Below, one piece after another: positions 12,327 through 23,648 of a stretch of DNA of 64,000 bases (position 1 is its first letter; each line of letters begins with the position of its first letter). The DNA is taken from the NCBI RefSeq assembly GCF_027579695.1, contig NC_083578.1, forward strand, positions 1,640,287-1,704,286. The letters run 5' to 3'. This stretch comes from Neoarius graeffei. Its lineage: Eukaryota > Chordata > Actinopteri > Siluriformes > Ariidae. The notes beneath the pieces were generated by a model that ran no database searches, was not told where the DNA came from, and saw only the letters and a list, made by a program, of their open reading frames with translations. The translations under genes were made by a program, and so were the position numbers.

Positions 12327-14255
12327 GTAACATCGATGACAAAAGTCACAGGGCTCATTTAAGTCTAGGGGGTATTTTATTGTAAAATACAGTGGTGCTT
12401 GAAAGTTTGTGAACCCTTTAGAATTTTCTATATTTCTGCATAAATATGACCTAAAACATCATCAGATTTTCACACAAGTCCTAAAAGTAGATAAAGAGAA
12501 CCCAGTTAAACAAATGAGACAAAAATATTATACTTGGTCATTTATTTATTGAAGAAAATGATCCAATATTACATATCTGTGAGTGGCAAAAGTATGTGAA
12601 CCTTTGCTTTCAGTATCTGGTGTGACCCCCTTGTGCAGCAATAACTGCAAATAAACGTTTCTGGTAACTGTTGATCAGTCCTGCACGCCGGCTTGGAGGA
12701 ATTTTAGCCCGTTCCTCCATACAGAACAGCTTCAACTCTGGGATGTTGGTGGGTTTCCTCACATGAACTGCTCGCTTCAGGTCCTTCCACAGCATTTCGA
12801 TTGGATTAAGGTCAGGACTTTGACTTGGCCATTCCAAAACATGAACTTTATTCTTCTTTAACCATTCTTTGCTAGAACAACTTGTGTGCTTAGGGTCGTT
12901 GTCTTGCTGCATGACCCACCTTTTCTTGAGATTCAGTTCATGGACAGATGTCCTGACCATTTTCCTTTAGAATTCGCTGGTATAATTCAGAATTCATTGT
13001 TCCATCAATGATGGCAAGCCGTCCTGGCCCAGATGCAGCAAAACAGGCCCAAACCATGATACTACCACCACCATGTTTCACAGATGGGATAAGGTTCTTA
13101 TGCTGGAATGCAGTGTTTTCCTTTCCCCAAACATAACGCTTCTCATTTAAACCAAAAAGTTCTATTTTGGTCTCATCCGTCCACAAAACATTTTTCCAAT
13201 AGCCTTCTGGCTTGTCCACATGATCTTTAGCAAACTGCAGATGAGCAGCAATGTTCTTTTTAGAGAGCAGTGGCTTTCTCCTTCCAACCCTGTCATGCAC
13301 ACCATTGTTGTTCAGTGTTCTCCTGATGGTGGACTCATGAACATTAACATTAGCCAATGTGAGAGAGGCCTTCAGTTGCTTAGAAGTTACCCTGGGGTCC
13401 TTTGTGACCTCGCCAACTATTACATGCCTTGCTCTCAGAGTGATCTTTGTTGGTCAACCACTCCTGGGAGGGTAACAATGGTCTTGAATTTCCTCCATTT
13501 GTACACAATCTGTCTGACTGTAGATTGGTGGAGTCCAAACTCTTTAGAGATGGTTTTGTAACCTTTTCCAGCCTGATGAGCATCAACAATGCTTTTTCTG
13601 AGGTCCTCAGAAATCTCCTTTGTTCGTGCCATGATACACTTCCACAAACATGTGTTGTGAAGATCAGACTTTGATAGATCCCTGTTCTTTAAATAAAACA
13701 GGGTGCCCGCTCACACCTGATTGTCATCCCATTGATTGAAAACACCTGACTCTAATTTCACCTTCAAATTAACTGCTAATCCTAGAGGTTCACATACTTT
13801 TGCCACTCACAGATATGTAATATTGGATCATTTTCCTCAATAAATAAATGACCAAGTATAATATTTTTGTCTCATTTGTTTAACTGGGTTCTCTTTATCT
13901 ACTTTTAGGACTTGTGTGAAAATCTGATGATGTTTTAGGTCATATTTATGCAGAAATATAGAAAATTCTAAAGGGTTCACAAACTTTCAAGCACCACTGT
14001 AATAACAAACCAAACCAAGGGAAAACCAACAAAGAATTAAAGTATATACAAAGGGGAAACCAACCACAAAGGAGAAACAAGCAGGCATCAAAGAGACATG
14101 GAGCCAGCCCCCGAGGAGAGAGAGCGTGTGTTCAGACTCCCACCCTAGTATTTATAGAGGAGACATCATTGGCTCTACACCAACCACCTGTGAAACAATT
14201 AAGTGCAACAACCAAACAAAAATGTACCAGGGCCCCTAGTGGTAGGAGGACGTAA
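12327..14255 (-). mobile_element. LTR-like insertion split by a Tc1 (possible solo LTR)
   Basis: About 300 bp (12327-12389 and 14000-14255) interrupt the LINE coding region and have no coding content. On the minus strand the piece begins near TGTTACGTCCTCC, has a TATA-like CTCTATAAATACTAG, and ends near CGATGTTACA, as an LTR might. GTAAC appears at both junctions, which makes the exact ends and target duplication ambiguous. It could also be another short mobile repeat. Confidence 0.35.
12390..13999 (-). mobile_element. Tc1/mariner transposon, transposase broken
   Basis: Inverted repeats of about 210 bp begin CAGTGGTGCTTGAAAGTTTG, and TA is duplicated outside (12388-12389, 14000-14001). The minus-strand transposase is in three frames, 13647-13435, 13357-12938 and 12960-12610, so about two frameshifts. 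It has an N-terminal helix-turn-helix (SIVDAHQAGKGYKTISKEFG) and the catalytic segments VLWTDETK, QQDNDPKHTS and NPIEMLWKDLK (DD34E). It sits inside an LTR-like piece within a LINE and is the youngest of that nest. Confidence 0.93.
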
Positions 14256-15620
14256 CAGCCAGATAGTTTAGAATAAACTTTGTGGTGTGACGCTGGATGT
14301 TTTCCAACAGCTTTCGATGTTTAACTGTATAAGGGGACCACAAAGGCGATGCATATTCTAATATTGGCCTAACTAAAGTCATATACAGTAACTGCCTAGT
14401 TGATACATCGTAAATATCACGCCCACAAATGCGCTTCACAAGACCTAACACTTTGTTTCCCTTAGCACAAAGTTCTTCAATATGGGTAGCCCACGTGAGC
14501 TTATTAGAAACAACCACCCTGAGATCGAAAGTTTCAGAGGCTGTTTCCAATGCCTTCCCAGCTAGTTGATAATTATTTGGAGTCCCTTTATGTGATCTCA
14601 GCTTTGACATGTGCAAAACCTTGCATTTAGAGATGTTAAACTGCATGCCATGATCCATACTCCAGTCATGGAGACAGTTCAAGTCGCTCTGCAAAGAGGC
14701 GCCGGAACTTGCAGATTCGATAGGGCAATAAAGCTTGCTATCATCTGCAAAGAGGTCGAGGCTTGACCCGTACTCAAGATACCTTGGCATATCATTAGCA
14801 TATATCAAAAACAGTAATGGACCCAAAATGGATCCCTGAGGGACTCCAGAAGTGACGGGCAACCACTCCGAAAATGTGCCGTCAAGAACAACCCGTTGAT
14901 GCCTGTCCATCAAGTAGCTTTCAAAACACTTTAAAAGCGACCCAGAGACACCATAACAACTAAGCTTGGACAACAGGAGGTAATGAGGGACTTTATCAAA
15001 TGCCTTGGATAAGTCTAGATGTAAAACATCAACCTCCTGTCCCCCAGCTAGTAAGTCTAAGATGTGATGATCGACTTCGAAGAGCTGAGTTACAGTAGAT
15101 CTACCTCGCAAGAAACCATGCTGCAGGTGATAAAGGAATGGTATAAAGTGTGGATAACAATGACCAAAGACACAGCGTTCAAGGACTTTTGAAATGATAC
15201 AGAGTAGAGATATTGGTCTATAATTCTCTGCCAAGGTGGGGTCACCCTTTTTAAAAACAAGTGAGACATTTGCGCGCTTCCATGCTGAGGGAATGGAACC
15301 CAAAGACAAGGACATGTTGAACAATTTACACAATGACGGTGCTATCTCACTAGCAATGTTCGTAAGCAGAGATCCAGGGATACCATCAGGTCCACATGCT
15401 TTATTTGGATCCAAGCTCATTAGGACGTCATTCACCTCAGACACTGTAAGTTGTATAAAGTCAAGCTGATCATGAATGGCGTGCAAAGTCTGGGAACTAG
15501 GAAATGATGAAGACGATACTTGGCTAAACACAGAATGGAAAAACTTGTTTAGCAGGGTTTATTCAATACATTATCACTGAGCGGTATATGTTACCACAGT
15601 GATGTAAAGACTGACACCTA

Positions 15621-17225
15621 CAACCCCAATTCCAAAAAAGTTGGGACAAAGTACAAATTGTAAATAAAAATGGAATGCAATGATGTGGAAGTTTCAAAAT
15701 TCCATATTTTATTCAGAATAGAACATAGATGACATATCAAATGTTTAAACTGAGAAAATCTATCATTTAAAGATAAAAATTAGGTGATTTTAAATTTCAT
15801 GACAACAACACGTCTCAAAAAAGTCGGGACAAGGCCATGTTTCCCACTGTGAGACATCCCCTTTTCTCTTTACAACAGTCTGTAAACGTCTGGGGACTGA
15901 GGAGACAAGTTGCTCAAGTTTAGGGATAGGAATGTTAACCCATTCTTGTCTAATGTAGGATTCTAGTTGCTCAACTGTCTTAGGTCTTTTTTGTTGTATC
16001 TTCCGTTTTATGATGCGCCAAATGTTTTCTATGGGTGAAAGATCTGGACTACAGGCTGGCCAGTTCAGTACCCGGACCCTTCTTCTACGCAGCCATGATG
16101 CTGTAATTGATGCAGTATGTGGTTTGGCATTGTCATGTTGGAAAATGCAAGGTCTTCCCTGAAAGAGACATCGTCTGGATGGGAGCATATGTTGCTCTAG
16201 AACCTGAATATACCTTTCAGCATTGATGGTGTCTTTCCAGATGTGTAAGCTGCCCATGCCACACGCACTAATGCAACCCCATACCATCAGAGATGCAGGC
16301 TTCTGAACTGAGCGCTGATAACAACTTGGGTCATCCTTCTCCTCTTTAGTCCGAATGACACGGCGTCCCAGTGTTCCATAAAGAACTTCAAATTTTGATT
16401 CGTCTGACCACAGAACAGTTTTCCACTTTGCCACAGTCCATTTTAAATGAGCCTTGGCCCAGAGAAGACGTCTGCGCTTCTGGATCGTGTTTAGATACGG
16501 CTTCTTCTTTGAACTATAGAGTTTTAGCTGGCAACGGCGGATGGCACGGTGAATTGTGTTCACAGATAATGTTCTCTGGAAATATTCCTGAGCCCATTTT
16601 GTGATTTCCAATACAGAAGCATGCCTGTATGTGATGCAGTGCCGTCTAAGGGCCCGAAGATCACGGGCACCCAGTATGGTTTTCCGGCCTTGACCCTTAC
16701 GCACAGAGATTCTTCCAGATTCTCTGAATCTTTTGATGATATTATGCACTGTAGATGATGATATGTTCAAACTCTTTGCAATTTTACACTGTCGAACTCC
16801 TTTCTGATATTGCTCCACTATTTGTCGGTGCAGAATTAGGGGGATTGGTGATCCTCTTCCCATCTTTACTTCTGAGAGCCACTGCCACTCCAAGATGCTC
16901 TTTTTACACCCAGTCATGTTAATGACCTATTGCCAATTGACTTAATGAGTTGCAATTTGGTCCTCCAGCTGTTCCTTTTTTGTACCTTTAACTTTTCCAG
17001 CCTCTTATTGCCCCTGTCCCAACTTTTTTGAGATGTGTTGCTGTCATGAAATTTCAAATGAGCCAATATTTGGCATGAAATTTCAAAATGTCTCACTTTT
17101 GATATTTGATATGTTGTCTATGTTCTATTGTGAATACAATATCAGTTTTTGAGATTTGTAAATTATTGCATTCCGTTTTTATTTACAATTTGTACTTTGT
17201 CCCAACTTTTTTGGAATCGGGGTTG
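15621..17225 (-). mobile_element. Tc1/mariner transposon, complete in outline
   Basis: The terminal inverted repeats (~200 bp) start CAACCCCAATTCCAAAAAAG, with TA duplications at 15619-15620 and 17226-17227. Each repeat has an outer and an inner copy of a short direct repeat (AAAAAAGTTGGGACAAAGTA outside, AAAAAAGTYGGGACAAGGCC inside), the IR/DR arrangement bound by Tc1 transposases. It holds one long transposase frame. A second copy of the family, torn by insertions, spans 39245-51106. Confidence 0.95.
15790..16917 (-). CDS. Tc1-family transposase, full-length open frame with stop-loss extension
   Basis: The enzyme cuts and pastes its element into TA sites in the nucleus. The likely start is the internal ATG at 16863 ([20 protein letters not shown]) rather than 16917. 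N-terminal paired-like helix-turn-helix: [20 protein letters not shown]; second DNA-binding segment with [16 protein letters not shown]; catalytic triad [29 protein letters not shown] with 34 residues between the second D and the E. No internal stop or frameshift is seen. The frame runs about 19 residues past the usual VSQW terminus into the inverted repeat, because the TAA present in the sister copy (near 49363) reads GAA here. The tail [10 protein letters not shown] is therefore translated repeat. Activity is unknown. Confidence 0.88.
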   Translation of the reverse strand: MTGCKKSILEWQWLSEVKMGRGSPIPLILHRQIVEQYQKGVRQCKIAKSLNISSSTVHNIIKRFRESGRISVRKGQGRKTILGARDLRALRRHCITYRHASVLEITKWAQEYFQRTLSVNTIHRAIRRCQLKLYSSKKKPYLNTIQKRRRLLWAKAHLKWTVAKWKTVLWSDESKFEVLYGTLGRRVIRTKEEKDDPSCYQRSVQKPASLMVWGCISACGMGSLHIWKDTINAERYIQVLEQHMLPSRRCLFQGRPCIFQHDNAKPHTASITASWLRRRRVRVLNWPACSPDLSPIENIWRIIKRKIQQKRPKTVEQLESYIRQEWVNIPIPKLEQLVSSVPRRLQTVVKRKGDVSQWETWPCPDFFETCCCHEI

Positions 17226-17227
17226 TA

Positions 17228-18388
17228 TAACTTTTGCATATATGCTAAAAGAAATAGCTAAGATTAATAGTTAAAATAATCTATTAAAATGGACATGATG
17301 TGGAATATTCCTCTGCATCACATGACTATAAGATCAGTTGGACTGTGACAATCAGAGCGCCCTGTTTACAGGATCAGATCTTTTGTAAAAAAGGTTTTCA
17401 CACTCCAGTGAAACGAGCTTCCAGTACACCAAGCCCCGAAACACGAGTAGCTGAAGTGTATCAGGTTTCACTGTGTTTCAGATGAAACATTGACTGCATA
17501 ACTCTATGTGTGTTTTGGCAACAATCAGTGACTCCAGTCATATGAGAAGAGTTTGAATAAGTAACATGTCTCAGGCATCCCAAGTCTCCCGGAAGTTCCA
17601 GGAGTCTCCCGCATATTGATCATGGCTCCCTGATGTCCGCAAATTCCATACAATCTCATGGAATCTAGAGCAAGCTTCATCCCAAATGGGCCAGATGCAA
17701 ACTTGTGTACGTCACAGTAGCAGCCCACGAAGCCTGGGGTGTGGTGGCACACTATTGAGTAGGGTAGGGTGCGATTTAGGATGCGGCCAATTTCACAACA
17801 TGTATTTCCAGCTTAAGAAAAGAAAAAACAAAAACAAGTGTACGCGCGTGCCCTCTCGTGCTTCATATGTGTGTGCACGTGCTTGCAATGTGGCAGCGAC
17901 GGCACGTGAGGCATGTTTTCTCCCACCTGTGTGTGTGCTGTTTGGCCAAAGCAGTGGAGAGAAGAGATGAACCGGCCGCCATCTTCCGTGCACTTCTCCC
18001 TCTAACAATGATTCAGTCAGTCAGTGCAGAGAAGCATCAGTGTCATGGCAGAGGCAGAGTGCCCCAGGAAACGAAAATATAAGACACATTTTAAAGCAGA
18101 CTACACAAAAGTGAACCCTTGTCTGATAAGAGTAAGGAATACTCTGGGTGTCCAGATTCAGTTAGTAAGGAGCTTAATATATGGCACATTGTAGTTATCA
18201 TAGTTTATGGGTTGGGGGCAGCTAAGTGCCCAAGTCAGGATGTCAGCTATGAATCTGAGTGAACTCAGGTACTGTTCATCTCCAAAAGGCCACCCCAAAA
18301 TCCACCAGAATGCAGAAAATCACATCAACCAAATCCAAAATTTTCTGGGGGAGAACCCCCATACCTTCCGGCAATGTATTTGTTCCAA
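17228..18388. other. No clear gene; degraded DNA-transposon-like sequence
   Basis: It contains words seen in old hAT-type fish repeats (AGTCTCCCGCATATTGATCA near 17605, CTGGGGGAGAACCCCC near 18345), but no inverted-repeat pair was closed. A short basic frame at 18045-18194 is listed separately. Confidence 0.3.
18045..18194 (+). pseudogene. Short basic frame resembling the N-terminus of a transposon-derived zinc-finger protein
   Basis: A 49-codon frame from ATG 18045 starts MAEAECPRKRKYKTHFKADY and goes on TKVNPCLI before losing character. The motif of a basic block, then FKADYTK, then a hydrophobic pair, resembles the start of hAT- or BED-type proteins common in fish, where a C2H2/BED finger would follow. 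No finger follows here. It may be chance. It lies 3' of a GC-rich stretch that could be an old promoter. Confidence 0.2.
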
Positions 18389-18423
18389 AAATAATAATAA
18401 TAATAATAAATAAATAAATAAAT
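18389..18423. repeat. (AAT)n/(AAAT)n microsatellite
   Basis: About nine AAT-type units merge into AAAT units. It lies between unassigned sequence and the L2 fragment. Confidence 0.9.
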
Positions 18424-18845
18424 TCCCCAAAGGGAGGGGAGGGAGACCTCCCTGAAATGAATTTTGTCAGGTTGAGATGTCTTATGTCTTAACAAAGGTT
18501 TTCAAAGAACAAGCAAGTGGATGTGTTTAGTAGATTTTCTGACATGACCATAAATCCATACCCAGGGCCAATTATTGACTTGTTTGGCGGCAGAGCATAT
18601 GATCTCAGGTTTACCTTCACATAGAATTCCTTCAGAACTGTGGCTTGATTTATTGTTTTATTTTGTTTTGTTTTCCTTTGGTACCAACACTCAAGCAGCG
18701 AAGAACAGCACTTATTTTTAGACGCATAGCATTACATCGTGCAGGAAAACCTGCTAAGAAGGAGCTGGTTTTGTATAAGAAAGTTTTTAGCCATTAAATT
18801 TTAGGCATGAGATGTGCTTCAACTTGTGTACTAGATCCCTTAGCT

Positions 18846-20175
18846 ACATGACTCTTCAAACAGATAATACCAGAAGCAATCAAACCTCTTATAAAAATAA
18901 TCAGTTCTTCCCTCAGCACTGGCTATGTACCCAAATCCTTTAAACTAGCAGTTATCAAACCCCTGATTAAAAAACCTGACCTCGATCCCTGTCAGCTGTC
19001 CAATTATCGGCCAATATCAAACCTCCCCTTTATCTCCAAGATCCTTGAAAAAGCTGTGGCACAGCAGTTATGCTCATATTTACATAGGAATAACATCCAT
19101 GAAATGCATCAGTCAGGATTTAGACCTCATCATAGCACAGAGACAGCACTGGTTAAAGTAGTAAACGACCTACTGTTGGCGTCTGATCAGGGCTGTGTCT
19201 CACTGCTTGTGTTGCTTGACCTTAGTGCAGCATTTGATACCATTGATCATTCCATTCTTCTGGACAGACTAGAAAATGTTGTGGGAGTTAAGGGAATGGC
19301 CCTCTCCTGGCTCAGGTCTTATTTAACTGATCACTATCAGTATGTTGATGTAAATGGTGATATTTCTAGACATACTGAGGTAAAGTTTGGTGTTCCACAA
19401 GGTTCTGTCTTGGGTCCACTGCTTTTTTCTTTATATATGTTCCCTCTGGGTGATATTATTCATAAACATTGTATTAGTTTCCACTGTTATGCTGATGACA
19501 CACAGTTGTATGTTTCTGCAAAACCTTATGAGAGACACCAGCTTAATAGAATTGAGGATGCTTATTAACTTCCTTCTGCTTAACTCTGACAAGACTGAAG
19601 TACTTGTAGTCGGACCACATGCAGCTAGCAGTAAGTTTTCTGATTCCACAGTAACTCTGGATGGCCTTTCTGTTTCTTCACGTGCAGCAGTAAAAGACCT
19701 CGGAGTGATTATTGACCCCAGTCTTTCATTTGAAACTCACATTGATAACATTACCCGGATAGCTTTCTTTCATCTCAGAAATATTGCTAAGATAAGAAAT
19801 TTAATGTCACTACATGACACGGAAAAAGTAGTTCATGCTTTTGTTCCCTCCAGGTTGGATTATTGTAATGCCTTACTGTCTGGATGTTCCAATAAGTGCA
19901 TAAACAAGCTCCAGTTAATTCAAAATGCAGCAGCAAGAGTCCTTAATAGAACTAGAAAATATGACCACATCACCCCTGTCTTATCCACACTGCATTGGCT
20001 CCCAATCAAATTTCATATTTTTAATAAAATACTACTGTTGACCTTTAAAGTACTGAATGGTCTCGCACCACAGTACCTGAGCGAACTTCTGGTCCTTTAT
20101 GACCTGTCACACCTACTTAGATCAAAAGGTGCAGATTATTTGTTGGTACCTCAAATAGTGAAGGCTACAGCAGGG
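18846..20175 (+). mobile_element. L2-type LINE fragment (reverse transcriptase)
   Basis: This is the same family as the full-length copy at 41595-47097 but in the opposite orientation and truncated at both ends. It shows [33 protein letters not shown] (motif A with its catalytic aspartate), [17 protein letters not shown] (motif B) and [11 protein letters not shown] (motif C), plus the C-terminal [10 protein letters not shown]-type region. One frame covers 19056-19568 and another 19387-20241, so there is at least one frameshift near 19560. It ends abruptly near 20175 without the 3' tail. Confidence 0.9.
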
Positions 20176-20603
20176 GGCGGAGCAATATATAGTAATAAGC
20201 AAAAAATTTATCTGACCGAAAAGTTTCAGTTTGTTTATTAAATATGACTGCTGTGTAATAGTGTAAATGAGACAATCATGAGAAATAATAGAATAAAATA
20301 AAAGATACCCAGTATTAAAGGAACTAAAGCCAAGCTGGAACAAAGCTGATAACCATCACAGTATTCCAACATCAGACTCGTGGCATGAAGTTTTACCTGC
20401 TCAGAATTTCCCTCCATTTTTTACTGGAAGTACTGACAAATCTCAGGTGAGTTCCGAGATACAAATATAAATCTGGACTCTGATTGGTCAGAAGGTGTTG
20501 ATTAATTCTCTATAACAGCAGCTCTGACAGTAGTGCAGGTTTATATTAATGAACTCATTCTCATGCATTATGGTTTCTATAGTAGCTCATTCACAGGGAC
20601 GTG
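20176..20603. other. Intergenic DNA with a MITE end
   Basis: 20176-20455 shows nothing recognisable. From about 20465, TGATTGGTCAGAAGGTGTTG begins the left part of a common fish MITE, which continues into the direct repeat at 20604. The same end appears inverted at 28885-28985. Confidence 0.45.
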
Positions 20604-21171
20604 GACAGCAGATGCTCCACTGATAATAAACAGATGAAAAAAGTGTGTAATTGTTGATATGGTGAAGTTTTCTGTAATGTGTTTATGTGACGTTTCTGTA
20701 AGGAGTCTCCAGTGTCAATGCTGTGTAACAGTCAGAGGTGAAGCTGGAGCTTTAAGTTTTATGACATCTTCAGGACAGAGGAGTTTACACTTCTTTACAG
20801 TTTCTCAGGAACATGACAAACTGTGTTTTTTTCTTATTAATTTTAAGAGAGAGAATAAAGAGAGACTGATGAAGGAACTACTGTTTATAGCTGCTATAAT
20901 GTTAGCGACAACAGGAACTCACTTGGTTCAAAATTGTAATCATTGCTGTGGTAACTGTTAGAGGAATAAATCACAAGGGGACATGCTGTTAAGGAAACTA
21001 ATCTTCAGGGTCATAACAGTCACTTAACAGGAACATGATGCTTTAATGACGAAGAACATTCCTATAGCTAATCCCAGTATTCCAACAGCAATTCCCACTG
21101 CAAACACCACCGTTGGAGTTACACTCTGAATTACCACTGGTTCATCTGTGGAACACACACGCACACACACA
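20604..21171. repeat. Direct repeat, copy 1 (left flank of the RLE LINE)
   Basis: 568 bp nearly identical (about one percent difference) to 23649-24213. It starts GACAGCAGATGCTCCACTG and ends in the CA repeat beside the class II alpha membrane exon. It contains MITE sequence plus that exon. Copy 1 ends exactly where the LINE's 3' end begins, and copy 2 starts exactly at the LINE's 5' end. Confidence 0.9.
21024..21145 (-). pseudogene. Duplicated last exon of MHC class II alpha
   Basis: The minus reading gives an acceptor AG, then DEPVVIQSVTP, the membrane helix TVVFAVGIAVGILGLAIGMF, a short tail FVIKASCSC and a stop. It matches the exon at 24188-24067. It is cut off from the rest of the gene by the 2.5-kb LINE. 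The nearer copy would normally be used, so this one is probably redundant. Confidence 0.85.
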
Positions 21172-23648
21172 TTGAATTCTTTTATTTGAACCCACAATTT
21201 AAAATATATATACAGGATTCAAATAGTTGTCAGAGGCAACACACAGGAAATCATGGGTACAAATAGCATCACCTACGCCACACAGCAAGGCTACCTATTG
21301 CAGCTGATATTGAGCAAAATTTTGCAAGCTGTTTTGCTCTTGCTTTAGGAAGCCCCACCATTCTCAGTCCACTTACAGTTTGTTTATGCACATGCCCCAG
21401 GCTACCAAATATTAGGACAATAAGTCTGCAGGAGTAGCCACTACTGGTGATGGTTGTCAGTAGGGGCTGATATTTGGCCATTTTATCCTGAAAAGCCATG
21501 TCCATGTATGTGTCAAAGACACAACCTACTTCCAGTAGTACAGCCTGCCTTCTGTCCATATCCTGAAACACAATGTCTGGTGTGTTAGGGATGTCATTAA
21601 ACACATCTTCAGTGCTGTTGAACCACTCTGCCATTATGCGTGAGTGTTTGTGCATGGCAACATTGCTTGGGAAGAGTGGTCCAACAGCACTGGCAATAAG
21701 ATCCACAATGCGGTCATGGCGTGCAATGTAGAGCGGTTTATACATGCTGCATCCATTCATGATATGGGCAACTGATTCAGGGTGCACGTCATGCCCAGGG
21801 TGCATAATGCAGTGTGGTTGATGGTGGTCTGGGTACCACACTGCCAAGTTGTATTTTGTTGGTAGCACCTGCAGCCTGGCCTTGACTATGAAACAAAGGA
21901 TGTCCTCCCCCACAGAGGCGTTCCTGTACATACAATGGGACAAAGAGTGGTCAGCAGAGTCAAGGGCAGCCAGCTTTCCCTGCATCCTCAATCCTGCCCA
22001 ACGCTGTTTTATTGACATCTGCTTGTTGTTGAGGAGAACTCTCCTCGCTGATGTTATATGGAGAATTTGATGTAATCCATCATTGTAGACAGAGGCCTCC
22101 ACAGGGATGGATGGGTCTGTGACCACTGTGTCAGGTGGCCCAGCTTGGTTGTTAATACCCTCTGTCCATTTCAGGTTGACGTCCATCCTGTTGCACAGGT
22201 CATTTAGGTCCGGCCAGTCAGAGCGGACCCCAAAACCTGTGACCTGTGTGTCAAGTTTCCCATTGTTTTTCCTCCTGAAACCAAGGAAGCCATCTTGGCT
22301 GCCCATAGCTGGGGGCACCTTTCTCTTCCGTAGGTCCAGGAGGAGGGAGGATCTTGCTAACTCTCTCACTGCAGCATCATCATTGTTGAGCATGCTGAGG
22401 AGATGTGTCAGCCTTGTTGCACTGTATATCCACTCAACATTAGGCACACCAAGGCCCCCCTCCCTGTGAGACAGATGGATAATGTCCCGCGTGGTGTGTG
22501 TGTTTAATCCCAGCCATTTCCTGACAGCACTCACAGTTGTATTGTCCAGGTCTTTCAGGACATTTTGGGGAATGTGGACATTAGCAAACAGATGTTGAAT
22601 CTTTGCGAGGGCCACCTCCCTAATGGCCTGTACTTTCATAACAATTGGGAGTGGGGAGGAGTCAATCAAAGAGATTCGGGTCTTATAGGCACAGGACAAC
22701 TCCTGTACCTGTTCACTCCACTCTCCTGCGATGTTAAACTTGTGGCCAAGGTAAGTGTATGTCTCATGGCGTGAGTACACTCTGATGGTCTGTCCTGTGA
22801 TTGTAAAGGAGGGGGGTTTGTCGCTCTTGGATTTATACCAGCGGTTGCCACCGCTGCGGCGCTCGTATAAAGCTGCGCACTTGGAGGGCTTCACTTCCAG
22901 TTTTGACCACTGGAGGAATTTGTCAGTGCGGGCTAGCATGTCTGTGATGACACTTTCATCCCTGGATGATATCTGGACGTCATCAGCATATCCTTGCACA
23001 GGGTTTGGGGACCTTAGTTGGGGAGGTGCACACTGGCAGAGCCACTTCAGCCACTGGTTGATGGCCAGGATAAAGTTCACAGCACTCCAGGGGCAGCCTG
23101 TTTTTATTCCCACCTGTAGAGGTATTGGCTATGTCAGCTGCTTCCCACAGATGACTTGTAGGAAAGATCCCTGGTATACATCTGTGATGATGTCCAGGAA
23201 GGGCTGAGGTAGATGGATTTCCTCCAATGCACGAAGCATGACGTTGTGAGAAAGTGTCCCAAAAGCATCTCGAAAATCCAGAAAGACAGTGTAGAATTTG
23301 CAGGATTCATGCTTAAAATCATCAATGGCTGTTTTTAGGCAGAACACATGCTCATTCATGCCTTGTCTATCTATGTAGGCTTTTTGTTTGGGTGACAGAA
23401 TGTTTGCATCCACGAGCCATGGGAGGATGCGAGCTAGTATACACTTCATAAAGACCTTGTAAACAGTGGGGAGGAGAGAGATGTCTCTCCATGTGGATGG
23501 GTCATTTGGGATATTGTCCTTTTTTGGGATTCTGTGAATGAGGGCCCCCTTCCAGGAATCTGGCACCTTTCCATTTATTAAACAAATATTAAATATATTG
23601 GTCAGCATTTGTGTTGACCAGGATTTTGTGGCCTTAAGTGATTCATAT
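21172..23648 (-). mobile_element. RLE-type non-LTR retrotransposon (R2/R4 group), 5'-truncated
   Basis: On the minus strand the frame enters within the reverse transcriptase: PDSWKGALIHRIPKK, STWRDISLLPTVYK, TVFLDFRDAFGTLSH (motif A), GCPWSAVNFILAIN (motif B), VQGYADDVQISS (motif C). Downstream is a Cys-His knuckle region (CIMHPGHDVHPESVAHIMNG), then a restriction-like endonuclease domain (RHDRIVDLI; PDIVFQD; LLEVGCVFDTYMD) in place of an AP endonuclease. That architecture defines the RLE group (R2, R4/Dong, Rex6, Hero); which clade was not resolved. One in-frame TAG at 23131-23129 splits the frame (GKQLT before, PIPLQVGIK after). The 3' end lies in a CA run beside the alpha membrane exon. 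The flanks are direct repeats of ~565 bp. Confidence 0.88.

Larger units (their letters stand above)
11727..15540 (-). mobile_element. Non-LTR retrotransposon (jockey superfamily), 5'-truncated, interrupted
   Basis: The 3' end is at 11727 with a short poly(A) (T run on the plus strand). Reverse transcriptase lies at 15531-14256: KKGDPTLAENYRPISLL, LHLDLSKAFDKVPH (motif A), SGVPQGSILGPLLF (motif B), LDLFADDSKLY (motif C). The C-terminal part continues at 12326-11939 (NDRLCKLNLLPLDFR ... RTIKLWNSLP) after an interruption by an LTR-like piece (12327-14255) that itself holds a Tc1. The endonuclease is missing through 5' truncation. The clade within the jockey/CR1/Rex1 group was not resolved. Confidence 0.8.

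Noticed and set aside
11727-15540. Considered as another L2 copy
   Set aside because: Its reverse transcriptase motifs and poly(A) end differ from the L2 family at 41595, so the clade was left open.
20659-20961. 100-codon plus-strand frame, repeated at 23804-24004, ending in a cysteine-rich NCNHCCGNC
   Set aside because: It lies in MITE-type sequence common in fish and is repeated only because of the direct repeat. No domain, start context or splice support was seen.
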